Positions 54,290 through 64,000 of a DNA stretch of 64,000 bases are shown here, piece after piece. Position numbers and translations under genes: made by a program. Positions within the stretch are counted from its first letter, which is position 1. Each line of letters opens with the position of its first letter. Origin of the DNA: Sphagnum magellanicum (Eukaryota; Streptophyta; Sphagnopsida; Sphagnales; Sphagnaceae); assembly GCA_021904315.1 (NCBI GenBank), contig CM038919.1:14563666-14627665 (forward strand), given 5' to 3'. The notes beneath the pieces were generated by a model, which ran no database searches, was not told where the DNA came from, and was given only the letters and a program-made list of their open reading frames with translations.

Positions 54290-54740
54290 TTAGCAACTAG
54301 AATCCCTAACCACCTTCCTAAGTTTATAAGTATTACATTTAATAAGTCTAGAAAGTATGTTTAATACATAAAAGCCATGGTTAGAACATATGCAGTTCAT
54401 TCCAAGTTGTAGCAATGTACATTGTCCATTACTATAGTCCATTACTACACAATTTTTACTTAAGTAAGAGATGGCAATACATGGAAGTCCACAAGTGATA
54501 TAATTAGTACATATAATTCCTTAATTTAAAATTGGAATCCCTAATCACCTTTTGTAGTCCCTAAGTATTACCCTTATAAGTCCAACTCGTCCTTATGTAA
54601 TTCATACGAAGCTATACCAATGTACATTGTCCTATACTATAGTCCTTAAAAGTCTACACAATTTTCAATTCTACACAAGAGATGATAATATGTATGGAAG
54701 TCCATATGGATTATAATTAGTACATATAGATTCTTGACAT
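54290..54740 (+). repeat. Direct duplication, two copies of about 230 bp
   Basis: The first copy (about 54290-54522) and second copy (about 54523-54740) share in order GGAATCCCTAA(C/T)CACCTT, CAATGTACATTGTCC, ACTATAGTCC, CACAATTTT, AAGAGATG, ATGGAAGTCCA and TATAATTAGTACATATA. The copies are clearly diverged, so the duplication is not recent. Confidence 0.7.
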
Positions 54741-55786
54741 ATTGTAATACATTACATAGGTTTATTTGGTAGTGAATTCTGAAATGAACATAAGATCAAA
54801 TCAAATCAATTTTCCTTCTTGATCTGATCAGTATAGACCTTCCATTTGTATGTTGATCAAATCAAATTGATATTGAAATTCGTATTGTAAATAAGAGGTT
54901 CTTAATTTAAAATACATGCATAATACTTTGTAATGTAAATGAAATAATTTGTTTTTCAATGTTGATGGCACACTTATCTTCATCTTGTATGGTGTTGTTT
55001 TTAATGGTGCAAGTTTGCCACCTTATTTATAAGATGCAAGGACACAAGTTTCAGTGTTGACCAATTTTGATCATGAGCTTTCATTTTGCGCACCACCTCT
55101 TAAGGAGATGATCACAAATCCTAGTTCAAGTTTGGGGAGCATCCACTTGAAACTAACCAAGGTGAACCATAAGCACCACATTGAAGACATGGAGGTTTCA
55201 TTTCCAAATAAAACATTGAAGAATGTGGTAGTTGAAGTTCTAAGAGTTGATTTGGCATCAAATAGCAAACTAGATTTTATGGAGGTGCCAAAAGTGGATG
55301 AACTAAATGGAGCAAAAGATACATAAGGCAGTAAAAAAAATTTGCTACCATTGAAACCTCATGTCAATGAAAAGTTCAATATGATTGATGATACATTTTT
55401 GGAGTTGGAAGAGAGACTCCAGATCTAAGTGATGAAGGTGAAAGCAACTTGGAATTAACCAACAATCCAACTTATGTTTAAGGTTTACATGATGGTGATT
55501 TTCAAGTAAGCAAAATTGGAAAGAAAAGTTATGCTAGTAAGATGAAACATGTGTTATCACTTTCCAAATCCAAAGGCAAGGCAAAAAGACAACCACCTCA
55601 TGCATGACAATTTGCAATTCCAAAAATTCAATCTTTTCAACAAATTCAGACCCATCAAAATAAAGTGAGTATATATTTGAACAATTCAAATGTAATTAAC
55701 AAAACATTATGTTTACTTAGACTTTGTTGAGGAATATTTCAATTCTTTATGGAGCCCAACTTTTATTTTCAAGTGTTTTATTGGCA

Positions 55787-56552
55787 TCCATTCACGATTG
55801 GGGTACCAAAAAGGAATGTCTAATTGAAAAAGGGCTACAAATGACAACTTTGGATTTTTAAAAATCTTACATTATTATAATTTTATGGATTTTTGTATGC
55901 CAATAAATAAAATGATATTTTCTTAAATTATTAACAATATTTTAAAATAATTTGGATACACTATTAATGTCATTTTGAGTACTATAAACTAAAGGAATCA
56001 AGTGTCTAAAGTACATGTTTTTAAAAGTAATCAAAAGGAAGGCATAATATCATAAAATTGATTTCAAATCTTTTGTACAACAAAAACATGCCCCCTTCTA
56101 TGAAAGTACATGTTCAATGAATGAATTTAATGAAAAACCAAATCATTAAAAAAAATTAATTTTTTAAAAATTTGAAGGAAAGGGCTACAAGGCAAAAGAT
56201 TCATTTAAAAAACCATTTGATAAAAAAAATATGTTTAATAAGTTCAAAATGTCTAGCTTTAGATGCAAGTCACATGTGAAGGAAATAAATATGCCAAAAA
56301 ACATGTTTGGTTGTTTATTGAAACTCATTTTGGGATTTTATGGGTTTTTTGCATTTCTAACATTAAATTAAAATATTCATAAACAATTATGTATGATTGT
56401 GAAAAATCACCATTAACACATGAATTATCTTATATTGGACTATTCAATTTTTTTCACTTAAGTTTGTTTCATGTAAAATTTATTTGTAAAAAGTAGCTTT
56501 AAAAAGTCCTTAAATTTTTTTTTCCTTTTTTGGTACCCCAACTGTGAATGGA
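55787..56552. mobile_element. Non-autonomous DNA transposon (MITE-like), 766 bp
   Basis: The left end reads TCCATTCACGATTGGGGTAC then CAAAAAGGAA. The right end, read from the outside on the minus strand, gives TCCATTCACAGTTGGGGTAC then CAAAAAAGGAA. This is a terminal inverted repeat of about 28-30 bp with two substitutions and one extra A. The interior is AT-rich with no protein frame and repeats a GGGCTACAA motif twice (about 55837 and 56184). Flanks offer only a weak target-site duplication (ATTG with further partial matches). I infer a non-autonomous TIR element of undetermined superfamily. Confidence 0.8.
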
Positions 56553-59500
56553 CCCATTGACATATGTCTCGTGAATTTGTCGTCTACAAAGTTGAATTAG
56601 TATGGAGCTCAAATACCACACTTGTGAAACTAATTGGGTTATATAATTTTGCAATTTGCGAAGGTTTGCAACAAGTTAGGTTGTATGTAAATAGGATTCC
56701 AACTTTATCTCAATATTTTGACTATTATCATATTTTGATTATCCAACTATGCTTGTCCATGTTTCAATCAATGTAATCATTCCTTATGAAATAGAAAATT
56801 GTATTCATGGGGGCCAAACATGTTTGTCAATTTTATCTTTAGTTCCTTCTTTCACTTTGTTTATATAAGATTTATTACTTGATCAAAACTAAAAGCTGAT
56901 CTATTGTGTCAAGTGCATTAGCCTTGTTCATGGTGAACCAATGATGTTCATGGCAAGGTAATGATGACAACATAGATCTGATTTTGATCTTGATAGTTGA
57001 ACGTAGATACAAGTGATTTGGGTGTTTGGTTTGGGAACTTGGCTTTTACAAGTTCTCATTTTTTTGGATTTGGATGGCCACAATTGCTATTTACATCACT
57101 TTTTGATTAAAACATCAAGAGTTTTGAAGGTCTTATTCTGGACGTTATTACATTTTATATGTTTTCTAATATTATTGTTTGATGATGTATATGCTTAAAC
57201 CCCAAAACCAAATGATCACAAATTGTTGTGATTTTCAAAGTTATGCATTTACATGATCTATGTAGGAATATAATTTTTACTTGATTTTACATTGTGTAAA
57301 AAGTCTTTTTGTTTCTCCAAAACTTGTCAATGTTGGTTTATTGAATCATATAAAAAAGTTCAAAGGATTATGCATTTGGAGTTATTGATCTCCCAACTAT
57401 AGAAGACTATTCTTGAAGAATTACATTGTTGAAAATCAATTCAGATTAATATGCTTCAATTATTAAATTTAAAAAAGAGGTTGAATTAACTAATATGTTG
57501 GAGTTATTGCACCACACAAAAAAGAACTACATCAAATAGAAAAATCCAAAGCTAAGGACTAGTTTGGAAGTTCAAAGGACTTTGTTAGAGAACTAGGATG
57601 AAGTAAATAGATGGTTTTAGCAATGACAAAGGCACCAAGGTGAAGACTCTAGTACCCAATTTGTATACGTAACATGACTTACCATACCCAATATATCTAT
57701 AGACCTACAAAGCACTTAATTTGGACTTCTTGATGGACTTATGGTAATGAACAATCAAAGTTAACTTAATTGTCTGATTGAATAACTAGTATGAAAAGGT
57801 TGATAAATCTACAAATTATTACATAAGAAATAAACTCAAAAGATTAAAAATTGGAAATTCAATGGACTTTATTGGAATAATAATAATGAATCAACTAGAT
57901 GGTTTCAATAGTGATGAAGGTATTAAGGTGGGGGGCTACAACATTGGGGTATATTGTATTACATGAGTTCAATGGTTCCTCTTCTAGGTTTCATAGCAAG
58001 TGAGAATTTCCACTAACAATCTACAAAGTTAGATGTGGTTCATCAAAGGTTGTTCAATTTCCATCCAATTTGACAAGAATCTAGTCAATCCATTTGGACA
58101 GGATTAACATCACTTCCTAATTGTTGTACAACTATGATAACTTCAATCAAATCTTGAATACTTACCTTGCGCAATGTGTGTAGGTTACTATAGATTAATC
58201 ATAAGGCCTCTGTCTTATCAAGATGCAGGAAGGATAATAAATTGCTCCAAACACAATTGCAATTATGTTGTATGAAATGAACTTTAATATGTTTAACAAT
58301 ATTTTGGTCATTTTCAAATGGCAATGGGACTGGTGGATATAAAAAGTGTAATAGCAGCACTATGAATTCACAATTATGGCGAAAGAATTTAGATAGCTTG
58401 GAGGGTCTAATGAGGAGGAAAGGTTAATGTCATTAGGATGATAATCCAATCCTCAATTTTAAGGTCTACTCCTTTTTGTAAGCATGGAAATTTCATAGAA
58501 TGCATAATCTCTAAGGGTTGCTTGTTTTTATACACATTAATCAAGTGAGTCATATCCTTTCTACAACTTGGAATGGCCATTTACATGTTGATGTTTAGAT
58601 TGGGCTATAAATTGTTAGCCTTTCTTGTATTTGAAAATATTTGTGAGTTTGTGGACACCTTTGTCCTATAACTCTTCAACTTAAGGTTCTAGCCTTTACT
58701 GCACAACCTCCATATATCTATAATGGGGCAGATTACATACGTCTTGTGGAGAAAGAAACAAGTATGTGTGCAAAACCAACATATATTTCTTTCCAATAGT
58801 AGTTTTGTGAAATGATAAATGAATTATTGGTTAGAGATATAAATTGGCTATTTGAATTATTTTGATTCCTTTGATTCCAAATTGTGGGGAGCCATGTTGT
58901 CACCCTGGTTGCAAAGAGCATCTGCACCATGTTGTCATGTTATTAAATGAGGGCCTTGATTATCAAATGCCATTATAGTGGAGGATCGGAAAATATTTGT
59001 CAAGGAACCTAGTTTTGGGGTTATATTTTGTCCCTGCAGTTTTCCAAAAACTTATGAATGATAATTTTTGTGGAAAGAATCATTGTATTATTTTCATTTT
59101 GATTTGTCACATATATCATCACCCACCCATATTTTGGTGACATAAAACCTTCAAACCATTGGACTTTAATATTTTAGGCTAAAATCTATGAGTCTAGTTG
59201 TAGGGCAAGGGCTACTTTAAGATGTAGCGACTAGAAGGTATGTTCATTAAGCCCAATGATTGCACTACACCTTGAAGGACTAACAACTAATGTGCTATGA
59301 TAACATACAAATAAACAAAATAGAAACATATAGAAGACATATCAACTTCACAAGTTGTAGCATTTAAAACCCCATTATTTTCATCCATGAGCTACATCTA
59401 AGTTTTAACAAGCTACAAGACTACATCTTACATCAAACAAGGTATTAAAAGCATTAAAATTAGAAAATTCATAGCCTACTGCATAAAACAAAAAAGACAA

Positions 59501-60780
59501 AAAAATGACATACCTAACAAGGACAACCTCAAGCCATGCTAGGTCATATTTCTCTTGCAACTTGTAGTTGTATACAACCATCCTTCAATGACTCGTTATA
59601 GAAAAGTCCAAAAATCTAACTTTGGACTCATACAATCTGTTTTTTCAATGCAACATAATATTACTATAACACCAAATGCATATTAGTCATCATCTTTGTG
59701 TTACTCAAAAAATGCATGTTTTTAAGTCGTGATAAATTTTATTTTGTACATATTTATCATATCTACCAAAAAATTGTTGCCTCTTAGCAAGCAAAATCAT
59801 AATTTATAAATATTTTACACAAAATGACAGGAGAATATATAGCTAATTATTTTTTCAACAATATGTGAAGTAGGTGTACTCTTCATAGTTATAAATTGAA
59901 GGCCTAACAACAAACTTAAAAAGAACATGTAGATGGTGATCTAGTAACAAAGGAAATACAAAAGATAGGAAAATATATTTTACTTGTAGGTGCACACTTG
60001 AGAAAGCTTCATAATTATTATATGGCGCAAAAAAAAATCCTTGTAGAATGAAGAAAAGAAAATACCTCCTCACTACTTCTCCAAGTAAGATGTCATCTTC
60101 AAACTGTGTAATGAATTGTTTATAAGACATTAGCCCCTCCCTACACAAGTTGATATGTTAGTAGGGTTCAACCTACTTAACACAACAAAGGAAAGTACTA
60201 AATACAACTCAATTCAATCCATGTGAATCACAAAACCTCTGCCATGCATGTATAACCATAGCATGTGGGGCTAACATACCAGTTTTTTTATTAAAGGGTT
60301 CACATCAAATCATGGCATCACTATGTCCTCAAGCCATTGCCTTTAAGCTTCGAACCCATCAACATGGTTCATGGCAAAACATCTCCTTGCAATTAAAACA
60401 TCAAAGGAGAAACAAAAATATGTACAACCAAAATATGGAGACCAAACTTGAAAGCATTAAAGTTGAATGTGATGTGTACCTATTTCTATGACATCATAGG
60501 CATGTTAAAGATATTCATATCTATGAACCAAACCCCCATTGTATGGAAGATATGGTCCATCACTAAAACATGAGTGCCTTGCCCCATATTGATAGTCATT
60601 GTTTCTTTCACCACAATTAAAGTGTATACATATGACTCAATGAGGATTTGAACTTCAATCACCACAACCCTTTGTTGTCCTAAGTAACCTAACTATACAC
60701 ACATTCAATTAATTAAATAATGCAAAGTTCATACTTGAAAAATAAAAAATTACTATAACATATTCCATTGATAGTCCATG
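56553..60780. other. AT-rich repeat-like DNA, no gene seen
   Basis: No open frame longer than about 100 codons and no recognised domain. It probably consists of old transposon debris, but I could not assign any piece to a family. Confidence 0.5.
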
Positions 60781-60781
60781 G

Positions 60782-63700
60782 TTAATCATCTTCCAATGCC
60801 ACAAGTGTTGACCATAAACCAATAGTTGCATCATTTGGAAGTTCATATACAAGGTCATTTCCTTCTACATGGTAGTCATTACGGATCATTAGGAACTTTG
60901 TTGCCCAAACTAGGTGGGAGTATAGGAATACCACATGGAATTTTTCAACAAAACATATGTTGAATCTAAAGTACCACATTTTTTATAATACTTTCTTGCA
61001 ACTTCTTGTTCCCCCACCACAAAATTTGTAACCCATTTGCAAGAAAAAGTATTTTTTAACTGTATGCAAAGGCTTGCTATAATAAATCAAATAGAAATCC
61101 ACCCCCTCAGCATTTCCAAACTCAGCATTGACATCGAAATTATCACCAATTTCAAACGTGGCTACCAAGTCATCACCCTTTGTCCCAAAGTTCATTTCTC
61201 CATCCTAATTATCCAACATTGTTTCTCTAACAAATTTATTATTAACAAATAGCAAATGTCCAACAATCCATGCATGTTAAGATACCTACTAAAATACCAA
61301 GGCTTCATGCTTTTGAACTATGTATCACACCCATCCGACCATACAAAGTGCCATTTCGGGCAATAATGATGTTCTACCATGTGCTACTAATGAATCTTGA
61401 AGCAATGTTGCACAAATTCAAAATCATGTTTACAGTCATCTAAAGTATAAAAATGATATTCTTTAAATATTGATGTCTTTACATCATACGGGGAAAAATC
61501 ATGGTTATGGCAAAAAAAAAAGTGTACTAGTATGTTGATTTGGTATGAGTACTAATGCATGTTTTGTATTTCATTCTAGACTTCGAAAGAATAATTTTCA
61601 GCAAAGTCCACCACTAACACAATGTTGTCTTTTGGAAAAGACTTTGAACAAGCCTTGAATTATTTGTCTTCCCATTGAGCTACAAAATTATGCTTAACAA
61701 AGTGTCGTAGTTTCAATTTCAAGTGATCCAACATGTCATATGAAATAGTCTTCTTGTAAACAAGGCTTAATTTCTTCAAAACATTTCCATTTTTTGCTTT
61801 GGTTTTTTCCAAGGCAAATCGCTTCCATTCTACCAAATTGGACCCCATATTAGGGCATAGAAAAAGCTTTTGAATTCCATAGTTAAAACATTGTCCATAT
61901 AGATAGTCTTTGTTATGCCATTCCACCAATTCACCTTTAGGACAAATAATGGCCTCCCAAAGATTGGTGATCCCTTTATAAAATTGGGAAGAAGTAACAC
62001 AATTTTTTGGAAAGTGATACAAACCTCATATTTTTGTCACATGTTGTTGAGTCTTATTCGGAGTTCGTTCATTTGAACATGATAGATATAACAACATGTG
62101 TTGCGCTTTTGCATTGGTTTTACAAAAATAGGTTTGAGCCCCTCAAATGCCTGTTGTCCAATACACATTTTTAGATGGGCTATCTTGAATCTCAAAAAAA
62201 ATTTAGCCTACAAAAAAACATTGAATTTCATTGTATCAAATTTAGAAAAAAAAATCAATGAAATGGGTCTTACATTAAGTTTATAAACTAACTTTGTATG
62301 GATTGTGGCAGCTTTACCCAAATTTATATATGGACTTTGAATGGAATGTGGCAACTTTACATGGATTCATATGCACTAGACTTTGAATGGCCTATCATGT
62401 TTAAACTTGGACTGTATGGACTGTTAATGAACTACAACATGTTTGTATGGAAATTAGACCTTTGAATGGACTTAATGATCAATTTGTGGACTCTAAGTAA
62501 GTAATAGTTAATGTGTAATGGACTCTACAATGTACATCATGGACTTTGTCCTAATCTAATGGACTAAAGAAAGAGTCAAGTACTAATGCATGGATTCAAA
62601 CTAGACTCAATCACCTTGCAATGGACTCCATTAAAAATGGAAGGATTTTATTAAGGACTTAATCACCTTGCAATGAACTTCATCAAGACTAAAAGGATTT
62701 TATTGGGGACCCAATCACCTTGTAATGGATTCCATCAAAACTGGAAGGACTTTATTAGGGACTAAATCACCTTGCAATGGACTCCATTAAAAATAGAAGG
62801 ACTATTAAGGATTCAATCACCTTGCAATGGACTCCATTAAAAATAGAAGGATTACTAAGGACTCAATCACCTTACAATGGATTCAAGAAGGAATCAAATA
62901 CATTATGGATGCATTCCATTCAAGGACTCAATCAATGGATGGATTTTGCCAAGGATTCAACCATCTTACAATGGATTCTGTAAGAACTTTAATTGTGCAA
63001 TGGATGGATTTTACAAGGGCAATAGACTCCTTAGGAAGATAATGGACTAGTTCATCTCAAACTAGATCATTTTGGTGAAAATGAACATTCAAGTTTAATG
63101 AATGTTACAAGCTCAAATACATTTTGCCATCACTTGAATAATTTTATAAAAATATCATAATTCAAATTACTCAAAATTACAAGTTGCATTGATGATTATA
63201 TAGGCCATCAATTCATGGATTTCCTTTAGAAATATCAAAAGTTTGAAAACAAGTGTAGAAAGCACATAACATATTTTATTCCTAATGTAACTTGGAAGTT
63301 GAAATAAAAAGGCATAAGCATGTGCACACATACTTAAGTTTCCATCAAAGAATGTGTAGGCTTTTCATTAAACACCCCAAGTTCTAATCTTCGCCAAGTG
63401 ACATTAGATTTGTTTGGGCTAACTTGTGTTTTTGGGGCCCACCAATTGCTAAACATTATTTTTGATTATCAAGAAGATGCCATCTGATATTTTCTCCCTC
63501 ACATATAAGGACCACAAAAAACTACTTGTTGAATCTATCACATTACATTGCAAAATTGCACTTGAAATGTTTTTAACATGCACCCCAATTGTTCTTGCAA
63601 TAACCCTCATGGAAAATTCAATGTGGGCACTCACAATAGCAATTTGTAAAACATGTTTTGTTACAAATTTGACCCCACTATTAGCTTGTTTGTTATTTTC

Positions 63701-63814
63701 TAAATATTTAGTTACTCCGACTACCACATTTTGTTGGGCAAAGGCATTTTTAACATGCAATATGTAATCTAATAAATCTATAGAAATTTTCACATTATAT
63801 AAGGCTTTCTCCAT
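60782..63814 (-). pseudogene. Decayed RNase H-like (DDE-type) transposase-like gene
   Basis: Minus-strand fragments lie in the order of a protein family I recall from spore-bearing plants. 63814-63449 has ARTIGVHVKNISSAI and SSFLWSLYVREKISDG. Around 63440-63325 comes QVSPNKSNVT, then EKPTHSLMET. 62022-61660 holds LWEAIICPKGELVEWHNKDY, a Cys-rich segment ending LFLCP, and LKLKLRHFVKHNFVAQWEDK. Near 61590 is VLVVDFAENYSFEV, near 61470-61400 KEYHFYTLDD and FVQHCF, near 61345 HFVWSDGC, and near 61310 FKSMKPWYFSRYLN. Last are VDFYLIYYSKPLHTVKK and LVWATKFLMIRNDY down to 60782. The Asp of VVDFAENY and of WSDGC fit the spacing logic of an RNase H-like catalytic core. Stops and frameshifts interrupt it, and the stretch expected after the WSDGC block is missing. 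A tandem repeat occupies 62602-63040 inside it. Confidence 0.7.
62602..63040 (+). repeat. Tandem repeat of about 57-62 bp units
   Basis: The unit reads GGACTCAATCACCTTGCAAT, GGACTCCATTAAAAATGGAA, GGATTTTATTAA. Five fairly regular copies run from 62602 to about 62880. More degenerate copies, dominated by ATGGATT and AAGGATTCAA, continue to about 63040. A further zone of ATGGACT motifs precedes it at about 62290-62560. It lies within the span of the decayed transposase-like gene. Confidence 0.75.
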
Positions 63815-64000
63815 AACAAGTTTCCTACTTCTAAGACTTGGACACTATATAAATCTTTAAAATTGAATTGACAATCAAACTTGCCAACCTTCATAAATCT
63901 TGATCATCCAAAATTACTTTTGACGTACTTGCTAGAAGTTGTTCAACCTCCTCTTGGTTCTGTAATCTTTCTTTCTGCAAAGCGTGTGACATTTGTTGAT

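Larger units (their letters stand above)
52476..55608 (+). pseudogene. Decayed gene with a C-terminal Cys/His-rich motif
   Basis: A plus-strand reading frame opens MSSGTPSSSSDLKKKAKLQ at 52476. From about 52660 one frame stays protein-like but contains several stops (for example near 52734, 52877 and 52967), with segments such as GLNPKQVGMPRDCTKEKSHK and LKALCACWKSDHIRNGVRFD. Around 53690-53990 it encodes a Cys/His-rich block, SCVFCGLGFAFV followed by SCKHVYHG, a stop, then TKCVAMDCEIEMHEMWW, which resembles a degenerate zinc-binding finger. A Lys-rich stretch at about 55054-55608 (GKKSYASKMKHVLSLSKSKG) may be a later exon. A 240-bp direct duplication and a 24-bp palindrome lie between. I cannot name the family; it may be transposon-derived. 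Repeated nonsense codons indicate a pseudogene. Confidence 0.55.

Overview
This window is plant nuclear DNA. All six solid genes are interrupted by spliceosomal introns, and each encodes a protein recognisable as a land-plant family member. The plant-specific marks are an SPT6-like factor with a GW/WG-rich tail, a SKIP5-type F-box protein and a plant-type NADP-malic enzyme. The decayed transposase-like gene at the right end resembles a family I recall mainly from spore-bearing plants. I therefore lean to a bryophyte, lycophyte or fern rather than a seed plant, but this is an inference from memory. I rebuilt exon structures by eye from homology, reading phase and splice sites. Every junction used keeps frame, and the predicted lengths fit the families.

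Layout. 1-4.4 kb: AT-rich, no gene, repeat debris and small hairpins. 4.7-5.1 kb (-): TIM8, a mitochondrial small Tim chaperone. 5.76-6.52 kb: a 50-bp minisatellite with higher-order structure, lying between the divergent TIM8 and AIP1 genes. 6.9-10.7 kb (+): AIP1, actin-interacting protein 1, 6 exons. 10.7-13.7 kb: intergenic, with one possible decayed reading frame. 13.7-24.0 kb (+): SPT6-like elongation factor, 18 exons. 24.0-27.0 kb: intergenic, one tandem repeat. 27.0-29.9 kb (+): ERD2-type K/HDEL receptor, 6 exons. 33.0-38.3 kb (-): cytosolic-type NADP-malic enzyme, 19 exons. 39.3-41.1 kb: a GC-richer island without a secure gene. 45.0-48.8 kb (-): SKIP5-type F-box protein, 6 exons. 49-64 kb: AT-rich repeat territory with two decayed protein genes, a 766-bp terminal-inverted-repeat element, a large palindrome and two tandem-repeat blocks.

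The genes are ordinary housekeeping functions (mitochondrial import, actin turnover, transcription elongation, ER retrieval, NADPH supply, ubiquitin ligase adaptor) and do not form a pathway. The unusual content is mostly in the non-coding DNA. A family of about 190-bp interspersed repeats occurs at least six times, and all four intronic copies lie in the sense orientation of their host gene. The minisatellite has an apparent four-unit higher-order period. Two introns appear to use GC-AG splice sites. The KDEL receptor carries a 5-residue expansion next to a normally invariant motif. The SPT6 homologue has an unusually long Argonaute-hook-like tail.
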